From Desulfobacterales bacterium (GTDB lineage Bacteria > Desulfobacterota > Desulfobacteria > Desulfobacterales > DAOWNP01), in contig JASFBI010000006.1 of assembly GCA_030149595.1 (NCBI GenBank), forward strand, positions 1 through 12,995: 12,995 nucleotides of DNA, written 5' to 3'. A program made the position numbers and the translations under genes. The notes under the pieces were generated by a model. It was not told the DNA's origin. It was given only the letters and a program-made list of their open reading frames with translations, and made no database searches. Positions 6,245-12,995 of this stretch are shown here, one piece after another (within the stretch, counting starts at the first letter, position 1; every line of letters starts with the position of its first letter).

Positions 6245-7360
6245 ATGATAGAAAATTATGTGGGTCAAATATTATTAACCTGTTGGAGTATTCTGCTGGA
6301 ATCTTCCGGTTTTATCATGCTCGGATTTTTTACCGCAGGATTATTGAAAGCCTTTGTTCCTGGAGATCTCGTTGTAAAGCACCTTGGGAAAAAAAAGTTT
6401 TTAAACATTCTAAAGGCTTCTGCTTTTGGAGTGCCGATTCCCCTTTGCAGCTGCGGTGTTCTTCCCGCAGCTGCAGGGTTAAAAGAGCAGGGTGCGAGCA
6501 AGGGGGCAACATCATCTTTTTTAATTTCAACTCCTGAAACCGGAGTCGACTCAATTGCCATAACATGGGCACTGCTTGATCCCTTTATGACGGTAATTCG
6601 TCCGTTTTCAGCATTGTTAACAGCAATTACTACAGGCGTTATGGTGAATTTTTTTGACCGCGAAAAAAAAGAGATGGTAAAGTCAAAAATCATAACCACT
6701 AAACCAGGTATGCTTACCATGATACCATCAGCACCCGAAGCTTCATCTTGCTGTAAATGTAAAACAGAAACAAGTAATAATCAGACTTTTGGCAAAAAAT
6801 TTGTTTTCGGAATGAAATTTGCCTTTGGAGATCTTTTTAAGGATATTGCCAAATGGTTTGTTTTAGGTATTTTAATAGCAGGAGTCATTACAACTTTTTT
6901 ACCAGAAGAAACCATCGGCATTTATCTGGGTGATGGAGTTTTTTCAATGATTATTGTTTTAACAATCGCAATTCCATTATATGTTTGTGCAACAGCATCA
7001 ACTCCCATAGCAGCAGCTCTTGCTTTAAAAGGAATGTCTCCTGGGGCAGCACTGGTATTTTTATTAGCTGGTCCGGCTACAAACGCTGCTTCACTAACTG
7101 TTATTTCAAAAATTCTTGGTAAAAAAGCAACGGGAATATACCTTGGTTCAATATTTATTTGCTCTCTTACCCTTGGATTGATAACAAATAAAATCTATGG
7201 AATAACAGGCTTAGATATTACTACATGGGTAAACAAAGATACCCACGGAGAACATGGAATAATATCAATTATATTTGCTGTTATTCTTGTTTGTTTAATA
7301 ATATTCAACACAATAGAAAAAAAACATCCAAAAAGTACATATTATTCATCAAAAAATTAA
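6245..7360 (+). CDS. SO_0444-family Cu/Zn efflux permease
   Basis: A 371-residue polytopic inner-membrane permease (ArsP/DUF318-like fold) that by family exports heavy-metal ions. Hallmarks: IPLCSCGVLPAAAG with C68 and C70 in a membrane segment; STPETG at 95-100; a cytoplasmic-looking loop with a CCKC cluster at 169-172; PLYVCATASTP at 244-254; and GPATNAAS from 276. The duplicated P-x-C-x-(C/A)-x-x-x-P pattern in the two halves suggests an inverted or repeated five-helix unit. The start is ATG at 6245, with AAAGGGAG at 6228-6235. The metal-sensing repressor lies upstream, separated by a MITE-like element. Substrate choice (Cu, Zn, Cd or As) cannot be settled from sequence. Confidence 0.9.
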   Translation: MIENYVGQILLTCWSILLESSGFIMLGFFTAGLLKAFVPGDLVVKHLGKKKFLNILKASAFGVPIPLCSCGVLPAAAGLKEQGASKGATSSFLISTPETGVDSIAITWALLDPFMTVIRPFSALLTAITTGVMVNFFDREKKEMVKSKIITTKPGMLTMIPSAPEASSCCKCKTETSNNQTFGKKFVFGMKFAFGDLFKDIAKWFVLGILIAGVITTFLPEETIGIYLGDGVFSMIIVLTIAIPLYVCATASTPIAAALALKGMSPGAALVFLLAGPATNAASLTVISKILGKKATGIYLGSIFICSLTLGLITNKIYGITGLDITTWVNKDTHGEHGIISIIFAVILVCLIIFNTIEKKHPKSTYYSSKN

Positions 7361-7380
7361 AAAACAGAAATATATATTAA

Positions 7381-7425
7381 AACCTGAAACCCTCATGATT
7401 ACGGTCTGTTGGACGGAGTTTCATA
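7381..7425 (-). repeat. Intergenic repeat, second family (copy R1, inverted)
   Basis: Read on the minus strand this gives TATATGAAACTCCGTCCAACAGACCGTAATCATGAG split across about 45 bp; the core blocks are GAAACTCCGTCCAACAG and ACCGTAATCATGAG. It matches copies R2 (9135-9196) and R3 (9469-9532) but is shorter: the TTTTCGTTGTGGC end is missing or diverged. It lies just past the 3' end of the acyl-CoA synthetase gene and is inverted relative to R2. Confidence 0.7.
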
Positions 7426-7435
7426 TAAATATTAA

Positions 7436-7537
7436 CTACTTACCTGTGTAAAAATCTTTATACTCTTCCCTAATTGTTTTTTTGGAAAATTTTCCCACAC
7501 TTGTTTTAGGGATATCGTCTACAAAAACAACCTCATC
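7436..7537 (-). pseudogene. Out-of-frame 3' tail of the acyl-CoA synthetase gene
   Basis: Directly after codon QLP of the synthetase, a different minus-strand frame reads DEVVFVDDIPKTSVGKFSKK and continues TIREEYKDFYTGK to a TAG at 7436-7438. This is the expected C-terminal end of the family, including the PKTSVGK motif with the catalytic lysine. Adding one base between 7537 and 7538 would join the frames into a 553-residue protein of normal length. It is either a real frameshift or a sequencing or assembly error. Confidence 0.85.
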
Positions 7538-9096
7538 GGAAGCTGCCATTTGGCAAAGTTAGGACTTATAAAATTAAGGATATCCTGTTTTGTCACCTTT
7601 CCTATATACTTTTCTTTTAACTTTACAAGGGCAAGGGGTCTCTCTTCCCACTTTGGATGTGGCAGGCCTGCTACAGTTGCTTCCAAAACACATTTATGGG
7701 CCATAATAGAATTCTCAAGATCAATGGAAGATATCCATTCACCACCGCTTTTTACCAGATCTTTAAATCTGTCGCTGATTTTTATATATCCGTTTTTATC
7801 AATGGTTGCAGCATCTCCGCTTTTCCAGTAACCATCTGTAAAAGAGTCTGCTGATCTGGAATCATTATAATAAGTTGTTGTAATCCATGGCCCCTTTATA
7901 AGTAATTCACCTACGGTTTCACCATCATGGGGTATATCTTTACCTTCTGCATCCACAACCTTCATCTCAATTCCTGTAACCGGCAGTCCCTGTTTCTTTC
8001 GAAGCTCCCACTTCTCATCTTCAGACAGATCAGCCATTTGAGCTTTAAGCAAATTAACAGTTACAAGGGGAGTTGTTTCCGTAGCACCATAAGCATGAAT
8101 AATATTCCCGCCCAGTTCATCGTACCCTTTCATCATCGCAAGAGGCGGCTCTGTGGCTCCTGAAAACATTCTTAAATTTGGGAAAACAGGTTTTTCAGGC
8201 ATAGAGCGAATTTGCTCAAGCATTGGCATATAAATAGCGGGAGCTCCATTATTTACAGTTACCTTTTCAGATACCATCAAATCAACCAGAACATGGGTTG
8301 TTTCTGCCGTATACATACCGGAAAAAACAAGCTTGGCACCAACGAGAGGAGCACAGAGAAAAACCCCCCAGCCCTGTGCATGAAACATGGGAACAGTCTG
8401 CATAACAACATCATCCAGTCCCATTTTAGACATACCGGAAATCATTATGGTGTGCAGATACATTGCTCTATGGGATACAAATACCCCCTTTGGCTTTCCT
8501 GTTGTACCAGATGTATAGCAGGCCGCAAAAGCAGAGGTTTCGTCAATCATTGGAAAATCATAGCTATCAGGCTCCTGCTCCAGAATATCTTCATAACTTT
8601 TTACCGGAGCAAGATCAGTTTTTAAATCTCTGCTTTTTTTGTCTGTTATTACCACATAACTTTGCACTGTATTCAGATCATCTGCAATGGGTTCTATTAT
8701 TGGCAGGAGAGTTTCTGCCACAAAAATAAATTTTGCTTCTGCATGGTTAATAACATAGGCTCTGTCTATTCCAGCAATACGGGGGTTCAGTTCTAAAGCA
8801 ACAGCTCCAATACCTGAAATGGCAAAGTAAAGTTCAAAAAAACGATGTGTATTCCATTCTGCTATTCCTACTCTGTCCCCTGGCTTAACACCAAGCTTAA
8901 CAAGAGCATTTGCAAGCTTTTTAACTCTTTGAAACGCTTCATAATAATTATAACGAAAAATACTTCCATCAATATTTCTTGATATAACCTCCACCTCGGG
9001 ATATGTATTTGCCGCACATTTTAAAAAAGTAATAATATTTAACTGGTAATCATCACCTGAAGTAGAAGGAAATCCCTTTACAATTCCAACACTCAT
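7519..9096 (-). CDS. AMP-forming fatty acyl-CoA synthetase, frameshifted before its C-terminal lysine motif
   Basis: This ANL-superfamily ligase activates a fatty acid with ATP, then transfers it to CoA, feeding beta-oxidation. Motifs: YTSGTTGKPKGV (194-205, phosphate loop); VPMFHAQGW (about 235-243); HAYGATETTP (334-343); GYWKSGDAA (422-430); DRFKDLVKSGGEWIS (442-456, hinge and C-terminal domain). The protein resembles the medium/long-chain subgroup. The ATG at 9096 has AAGGGAG upstream. The frame ends early at 7519 with MRLFL after FAKWQLP. The true end lies in another frame (to 7436). As read, the protein lacks the C-terminal catalytic lysine, so it could at best do partial chemistry. The gene is flanked by inverted copies of a short repeat. 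Confidence 0.92.
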   Translation of the reverse strand: MSVGIVKGFPSTSGDDYQLNIITFLKCAANTYPEVEVISRNIDGSIFRYNYYEAFQRVKKLANALVKLGVKPGDRVGIAEWNTHRFFELYFAISGIGAVALELNPRIAGIDRAYVINHAEAKFIFVAETLLPIIEPIADDLNTVQSYVVITDKKSRDLKTDLAPVKSYEDILEQEPDSYDFPMIDETSAFAACYTSGTTGKPKGVFVSHRAMYLHTIMISGMSKMGLDDVVMQTVPMFHAQGWGVFLCAPLVGAKLVFSGMYTAETTHVLVDLMVSEKVTVNNGAPAIYMPMLEQIRSMPEKPVFPNLRMFSGATEPPLAMMKGYDELGGNIIHAYGATETTPLVTVNLLKAQMADLSEDEKWELRKKQGLPVTGIEMKVVDAEGKDIPHDGETVGELLIKGPWITTTYYNDSRSADSFTDGYWKSGDAATIDKNGYIKISDRFKDLVKSGGEWISSIDLENSIMAHKCVLEATVAGLPHPKWEERPLALVKLKEKYIGKVTKQDILNFISPNFAKWQLPMRLFL

Positions 9097-9134
9097 AACA
9101 TTTTGCTCCCTTTTTAATTAATTTAATTTATTTT

Positions 9135-9196
9135 ATATAAAACTCTGTCCAACAGACCGTAATCATAAGAGTTTCAATTTTCGTTGTGGCATATAA
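9135..9196 (+). repeat. Intergenic repeat, second family (copy R2)
   Basis: Core blocks are ACTCTGTCCAACAGACCG, TAATCATAAGAGTTTCAA and TTTTCGTTGTGGCATATAAA. It is a direct copy of R3 with about 54 of 62 positions the same by eye, and an inverted copy of R1. It has no ORF. It may be a REP-like or MITE-like intergenic unit. Confidence 0.75.
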
Positions 9197-9468
9197 AAAA
9201 TAACCATGCTCCGGCCATGCCGGTTATATAATAATATATTTACGAAAACAGCTGTGCTAATTAAAATTGCTATATTTTTAAAAAGCTGCATATGTGTATT
9301 TAAATTTTTTTAGATATTCATCTTTTATATAAGAGAGATAAATAAATGTAAACAACCAACAGAAAAAAAGTCAACGAAAATTATTGAGTATGTAAAAAAT
9401 ATTAATCCGTTTTTTTTAATAGGAGTCTGTCCGAGAATACTCATGGAGGAGTAATGTTGTTTAAAATT

Positions 9469-9532
9469 TATATGAAACTCCGTTCAACAGACCGTAATCA
9501 TGAGACTTTCAATTTTCGTTGTGGCAGATAAA
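9469..9532 (+). repeat. Intergenic repeat, second family (copy R3)
   Basis: Core blocks are GAAACTCCGTTCAACAGACC, GTAATCATGAGACTTTCAA and TTTTCGTTGTGGCAGATAAA. It is in the same orientation as R2, 334 bp away. It lies just past the 3' end of the ModE-type regulator gene (minus strand), where it may affect transcript ends. Confidence 0.75.
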
Positions 9533-9564
9533 CCTGCCATGTATGTTATAAAAAAAAGTGGATT

Positions 9565-9939
9565 TTATGTTTTTTTTAATGGCAGATTGGCGAACGTTTT
9601 TTCAAACAGATTATCTGATTTAAGTAAAATATCTTTATGAAGTATGCGAAATTGTTCCACAATCATTTGTGCAAAAGGGGTAAGACTTGAACCACCTCCT
9701 GATGCTCCTCCTACATTGCGGATAAGCATTTTTTGCCCCATACGCTCTTCTGTAGCTTTTATTCTACCCCAGACAGCACGGTAACCCATTTTAAGTTCTT
9801 TTGCCGCAGCCTGAATTGAGCCTGTACTCTCTATGGCTTCAAAAATTTTAAACCGCCCAAGACCAAAAACTACTTTCCCTGAATTATCCTCAATCCATAT
9901 TTTTGAACGAATAGATAATGTCTTTATATTATTCCCCAT
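9565..9939 (-). CDS. ModE-type (TunR-like) transcriptional regulator, DNA-binding domain only
   Basis: A 124-residue winged-helix regulator of the ModE N-terminal type. It has the opening IRSKIWIEDNSGKVVFGLGR, the helix-turn-helix GSIQAAAKELKMGYRAVWGR and a glycine-rich wing, GGASGGGSSLT. The C-terminal molybdate-binding domains of E. coli ModE are absent, as in TunR-type tungstate or molybdate regulators of sulfate reducers. How it senses oxyanion is therefore unknown. I chose the ATG at 9937-9939 because GGAGAGG lies just before it and the protein then begins near the family start; in-frame ATGs at 9951 and 9993 have weaker support. It is transcribed divergently from the FmdE-MoeA gene, across two palindromes it probably binds. 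Confidence 0.88.
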   Translation of the reverse strand: MGNNIKTLSIRSKIWIEDNSGKVVFGLGRFKIFEAIESTGSIQAAAKELKMGYRAVWGRIKATEERMGQKMLIRNVGGASGGGSSLTPFAQMIVEQFRILHKDILLKSDNLFEKTFANLPLKKT

Positions 9940-10019
9940 AAACCTCTCCATAACAACCTGCCAATTAATTTTATTATATTTAACATATAGCACAAATAAA
10001 AAGCAAAAAATAAAAAAAT

Positions 10020-10043
10020 CGTTATGCCTATATTGACATAACG
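10020..10043. promoter_or_regulatory. Probable ModE/TunR-type operator, left palindrome
   Basis: CGTTATG, ten bases, then CATAACG form a perfect 7-bp palindrome. The 24-bp unit is repeated exactly, in inverted orientation, at 10073-10096. CGTTAT/ATAACG palindromes resemble known ModE boxes. The unit contains TTGACA (10033-10038), a possible -35 element for the rightward gene with a loose -10 near 10055-10061. Binding here would block that promoter. Confidence 0.75.
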
Positions 10044-10072
10044 TCGTAACATATGATAAACGGAGGTAAAAT

Positions 10073-10096
10073 CGTTATGTCAATATAGGCATAACG
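10073..10096. promoter_or_regulatory. Probable ModE/TunR-type operator, right palindrome
   Basis: This is the exact reverse complement of 10020-10043; the centres are 53 bp apart, close to five DNA turns. On the minus strand it contains TTGACA (complement of 10078-10083), a possible -35 element for the regulator gene. Paired sites on the same face of the helix suggest looping or cooperative binding by one regulator over both divergent promoters. Which gene it controls, and whether the effector is Mo or W, is inferred. Confidence 0.75.
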
Positions 10097-10120
10097 GTCA
10101 GATATATTTACTGGAGAAAT

Positions 10121-11812
10121 ATGAATATAAAATTAACTACCCCGCAAAATCCTTTTGAAACCTTGTGGTGTCACGATTTTAACGGTCATCCGTACACATT
10201 TAATGAATTCATGGAACTTAGCCGTTCATTTCACTGCTATGCCGCTCCAGGTCTGATTATCGGAGGTAAAATGGTTGAGATGGCACTGCAAAAGCTTCCT
10301 GATGATATTTTATTTGATGCAATATCTGAAACAGCACATTGCCTGCCGGATGCAATTCAGCTTTTAACCCTGTGCACAACGGGAAATGGCTGGATGAAAA
10401 TTGTTAATCTGGATCGTTTTGCCTTAATTCTCTATGACAAGATTACTGGAGAAGGGGTACGTGTTTTTGTAAATTCAGTTAGCCTGAATACCTGGCCGGA
10501 GATAAAATCATGGTTTTATAAACTTAAACCAAAGCCTGAACAAGACACTTTGTTGCTGCGGGAACAGATATGTACTGCTGGTTCAAGTATTTTTTCAACC
10601 CAACCAGTTCAAATTCAACCCCAGTGGATGAAACACCGAGAGTTGGGGGAAACAATTGACTGCCCCCTGTGCGGTGAATCATATCCTGAAAAACATGGTC
10701 CCATCTGCCGTGGCTGCCAGGGAGAAGCACCTTATTTCTCAACCAGGGCGGCAAGTCATCAAACAATGGAAGCAGCATCTTTACTAACCTCCATTCCGGT
10801 TCAGGAAGCTGAAGGTAAAAAAGTATTGCATGACATGACTCAAATTGTTCCAGGCAAATTTAAAAGAGCTGCTTTCAAACGCGGTCATATTATAAAAGAG
10901 AGTGATGTTTGTCGTTTGCAGCAAATGGGACGCATGAATCTGTATTCAGCTGAGCATAATTTATCTGGAGAGGAATGGATTCACGAAGACAGGGCAGCAG
11001 AATCTTTTGCAAAATCCATGGCTGGTACCGGAGTAGGTTACCAAAAACCGCCCATGGAGGGGAAAATTACGTTTACTGCATCAGAAGACGGTCTGCTGAC
11101 AGTTGACCTGAATCGTCTTAAAGCTTTTAATCTGATTCCCAACATTATCTGTTCTACCCGTCAAAGCTTTTCAGTTGTTTCAAAAGGTCATCATATTGCT
11201 GGAACACGCACTATTCCTCTTTATATTTCAAGGGATTACTGGCAAAAGGGATTAAAAATTTTAGGGAAAACTCCCCTTTTTCAGGTTCTTCCGATTAAAC
11301 CGGCTAAAATTGGAATACTGATTACAGGTACTGAAATTGTGCAAGGAATAATTAAGGATAAATTTGAAGCAATTATCCAGTCCAAAGTGAAAAAACTTGG
11401 TTGTTGTGTAGTTTGCACCTTGATTGTGCCAGATGACCGCAAAGCTATTTGCAGTGGTATTATGACACTGATTGAAAAAGGAGTTGAGATCATTGTTACC
11501 ACCGCAGGATTATCTGTTGATCCTGATGATGTAACAAGACAGGGGCTGATAGATGCCGGAGTTGAAAACATTCTTTATGGTGCACCTGTTTTGCCCGGAG
11601 CCATGTCTCTTCTTGCCTGCCTGGGGCAGGTGCAGGTTATTGGCGTTCCTGCCTGTGCTCTTTATTATCAAACAACTGCATTTGACCTGTTTTTTCCCCG
11701 CCTTTTAGCTGGTGTAAAAATTACCCGCAGAGATTTGGCTGAAATGGGGCATGGGGCATTTTGTCTGGGATGTAAAGTTTGTAAATATCCGCGGTGTCCT
11801 TTTGGCAGATAG
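10121..11812 (+). CDS. FmdE domain / zinc ribbon / MoeA-like molybdopterin-binding fusion protein
   Basis: A 563-residue soluble protein in three parts. Residues ~25-155 are FmdE-like (SFHCYAAPGLIIGGKMVEMA and ETAHCLPDAIQLLTLCTTGN), related to formylmethanofuran dehydrogenase subunit E. Residues 181-199 form a zinc ribbon with C181, C184, C196 and C199. Residues ~225-540 are MoeA/MogA-like, with ITGTEIV (401-407) and TTAGLSVDPDDVTRQG (460-475), the molybdopterin-binding loops. A final cysteine cluster (C548, C551, C554, C559) may bind metal. The ATG at 10121 has TGGAGA upstream. It lies 66 bp before the formate dehydrogenase gene and is divergent from a ModE-type regulator. A role in Mo/W cofactor insertion or enzyme maturation is likely but unproven; it is not a formylmethanofuran dehydrogenase by itself. 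Confidence 0.88.
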   Translation: MNIKLTTPQNPFETLWCHDFNGHPYTFNEFMELSRSFHCYAAPGLIIGGKMVEMALQKLPDDILFDAISETAHCLPDAIQLLTLCTTGNGWMKIVNLDRFALILYDKITGEGVRVFVNSVSLNTWPEIKSWFYKLKPKPEQDTLLLREQICTAGSSIFSTQPVQIQPQWMKHRELGETIDCPLCGESYPEKHGPICRGCQGEAPYFSTRAASHQTMEAASLLTSIPVQEAEGKKVLHDMTQIVPGKFKRAAFKRGHIIKESDVCRLQQMGRMNLYSAEHNLSGEEWIHEDRAAESFAKSMAGTGVGYQKPPMEGKITFTASEDGLLTVDLNRLKAFNLIPNIICSTRQSFSVVSKGHHIAGTRTIPLYISRDYWQKGLKILGKTPLFQVLPIKPAKIGILITGTEIVQGIIKDKFEAIIQSKVKKLGCCVVCTLIVPDDRKAICSGIMTLIEKGVEIIVTTAGLSVDPDDVTRQGLIDAGVENILYGAPVLPGAMSLLACLGQVQVIGVPACALYYQTTAFDLFFPRLLAGVKITRRDLAEMGHGAFCLGCKVCKYPRCPFGR

Positions 11813-11878
11813 GTATAAAGCAGGTTTTTAAAATTACCGGAGTTATGACAATTAATTTAGTATGGGGAGATATAAAAC

Positions 11879-12995
11879 ATGACTAAACATTTGATGATAA
11901 ACGACAGGGAAATACCCTTTACATCCGGTCAGACGATTCTGGAAGTGGCCAGGGCCAATCAGATTCCGATACCGACCATCTGTTATTTAAAAGGTACTTT
12001 GCCTGCCGGCAGATGCGGTATCTGTGTTGTCGAAATTAAGGGACAATACGAGCTGGCTTTATCCTGCTCGACCATTGCTGACACCAGCATGAAAGTAAAA
12101 ACGGAATCTGACAGGGTAATAAAAGAACGTAAAACCATACTTGCAAAACTTTTGTCATCCGGTAATCATAATTGTGCTATTTCCAAGTCAGGGGGGAATC
12201 AATGGTCTGATTTTCAATTAAAAGTCAATAAAGCAGATGACACAGATAAGCTCTGTCCTGCCTGGGGGGATTGCCGTCTGCAGGATCTGGCCTATCAATA
12301 CCAGGTAGATATTGATAAGTGTCCTCAAGAGGATGAACCTTTCGACTCCATGGAGATAAAAAACCCATTGATTGTGCGGGATTTTTCACGCTGTATTTTA
12401 TGTGGAAGGTGTATTTCTGCCTGTAATGAAGTACAGGTCAACCGTGCTATAGGCTTAGATGAAAAGAAAAATAAAGTTGTAACTGAAGGTGATAAAGCTC
12501 TCATTGATTCTAACTGTGTTTTTTGCGGAGAGTGTATTCAGGTCTGTCCAACAGGAGCATTGGTTGAAAAAAAATCCCGTTATATATGGCGGCCATGGAA
12601 AAGCGAAAAAATTCGAACCACCTGCCCCTATTGCGGCGTAGGCTGTCAGCAGATGCTCCACGTTCAGGATGGAAAGATTGTCAAGGTTACCGGTGTTGAG
12701 CATGCAGAGCCGAACAAAGGGCGGTTGTGTGTCAAGGGGCGTTTTGGATACGACTTTCTCTACTCAAAAGAGCGTCTTACAACCCCGTATATTAAAGAAA
12801 ACGGTGAATTTCGCGAAGCTTCATGGGATGAAGCCCTTGACCTGGTTGCCAACAAATTTACAGAAATTATTGAAAAACATGGGCCAGATGCACTGGCTGG
12901 TGTAAGCTGCGCTCGAAGTATTAATGAAGATTCCTATCAAATGCAAAAATTGTTTCGTGCTGTATTTAAAACCAATAATATTGATCATTGCGCCC
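11879..12995 (+). CDS. fdhA: Formate dehydrogenase alpha subunit, iron-sulfur/molybdopterin (N-terminal 372 residues; cut by window edge)
   Basis: This large oxidoreductase subunit oxidises formate (or reduces CO2) at a Mo or W bis-pterin site. N-terminal [2Fe-2S] domain: C35, C46, C49, C62. NuoG-type cluster: H96/C98 then C125 and C131 (LCPAWGDCRLQDLAYQYQ). Two [4Fe-4S] clusters: C171/C174/C177/C181 and C212/C215/C218/C222, the last ending CPTGAL. Molybdopterin-domain cluster: C248, C251, C255, C283, then K285. The start is ATG at 11879 with GGGGAGA upstream. The last residues, NNIDHCA, come just before the family Sec/Cys, so that residue is unseen. This layout suits NAD-dependent or bifurcating cytoplasmic formate dehydrogenases. 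There is no Tat signal. Confidence 0.92.
   Translation, partial: MTKHLMINDREIPFTSGQTILEVARANQIPIPTICYLKGTLPAGRCGICVVEIKGQYELALSCSTIADTSMKVKTESDRVIKERKTILAKLLSSGNHNCAISKSGGNQWSDFQLKVNKADDTDKLCPAWGDCRLQDLAYQYQVDIDKCPQEDEPFDSMEIKNPLIVRDFSRCILCGRCISACNEVQVNRAIGLDEKKNKVVTEGDKALIDSNCVFCGECIQVCPTGALVEKKSRYIWRPWKSEKIRTTCPYCGVGCQQMLHVQDGKIVKVTGVEHAEPNKGRLCVKGRFGYDFLYSKERLTTPYIKENGEFREASWDEALDLVANKFTEIIEKHGPDALAGVSCARSINEDSYQMQKLFRAVFKTNNIDHCA

Larger units (their letters stand above)
9097..9564. other. Intergenic region upstream of the synthetase gene, holding two repeats
   Basis: A 468-bp AT-rich stretch with no supported gene. It carries repeats R2 (9135-9196) and R3 (9469-9532). A partial inverted repeat lies at 9201-9226 (TAACCATG with CATGCCGGTTA), next to R2. 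A GGAGTCTGTCCGAGAATACT segment at 9422-9441 looks like the end of yet another repeat type, but no partner is in view. The synthetase promoter should lie near 9100-9200 on the minus strand; none is clear. Confidence 0.6.

Noticed and set aside
6265-6720. Minus-strand open frames opposite the efflux permease
   Set aside because: They overlap a strongly recognisable permease and have no family features or ribosome sites.
7550-8729. Plus-strand open frames opposite the acyl-CoA synthetase
   Set aside because: They are shadows of a well-supported ligase gene on the other strand.
9201-9226. Inverted repeat next to R2 considered as a terminator
   Set aside because: The stem is interrupted by an unpaired CCG and is not followed by a T run on either strand in the direction of a neighbouring gene.
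10062-10085. GGAGG followed by ATG-TCA-ATA-TAG inside the divergent promoter region
   Set aside because: The three-codon frame is too short, and the ATG is simply part of the CGTTATG operator half-site.
12455-12905. Short open frames overlapping the formate dehydrogenase gene
   Set aside because: The continuous frame from 11879 encodes all the expected cysteine motifs, so these are out-of-frame or antisense shadows.

Overview
The window looks like a low-GC, AT-biased chromosome segment of an anaerobic deltaproteobacterium, most likely a sulfate reducer of the Desulfobacterales. The clues are a class II desulfoferrodoxin, a DVU0298-type protein, a ModE/TunR-type regulator, an FmdE-MoeA fusion next to a formate dehydrogenase, and many short intergenic inverted repeats. 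This placement is inferred from gene content, not from a marker gene.

Layout. Positions 1-3580 (minus strand) hold a tandem array of at least three methyl-accepting chemotaxis protein genes with a 1,626-bp period. Positions 1-1218 and 1627-2844 are identical base for base, while the sensor halves of the two complete genes have diverged. A gene-poor AT-rich stretch (3581-4174) follows and holds a decayed copy of a small inverted-repeat element. Next, on the plus strand, come desulfoferrodoxin (superoxide reductase), a 61-residue zinc-ribbon protein, and a DVU0298-type protein that seems short at its C-terminus. After these lies a metal-resistance pair: an ArsR/SmtB repressor with two apparent metal sites and an SO_0444-type Cu/Zn efflux permease. 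A complete MITE-like element separates the two genes.

Positions 7436-9096 (minus) encode a fatty acyl-CoA synthetase whose last ~34 codons are out of frame. It is bracketed by copies of a second repeat family. From 9565 to the end is a Mo/W-linked locus: a DNA-binding-only ModE-type regulator (minus), a divergent promoter region with two identical 24-bp palindromes in inverted orientation, a three-part FmdE / zinc ribbon / MoeA-like fusion protein, and the N-terminal 372 residues of a large iron-sulfur formate dehydrogenase alpha subunit. The window ends a few codons before the expected Sec/Cys active site.

Working together: desulfoferrodoxin serves oxidative defence, the ArsR/permease pair is a self-contained metal efflux module, and the 9.5-13 kb block reads as a Mo- or W-responsive formate dehydrogenase locus whose fusion protein probably handles cofactor or enzyme maturation. 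The strongest points for a second look are the twin palindromes, the fusion protein, the homogenised chemoreceptor array whose stop codons come from a repeat end, and the frameshifted synthetase.
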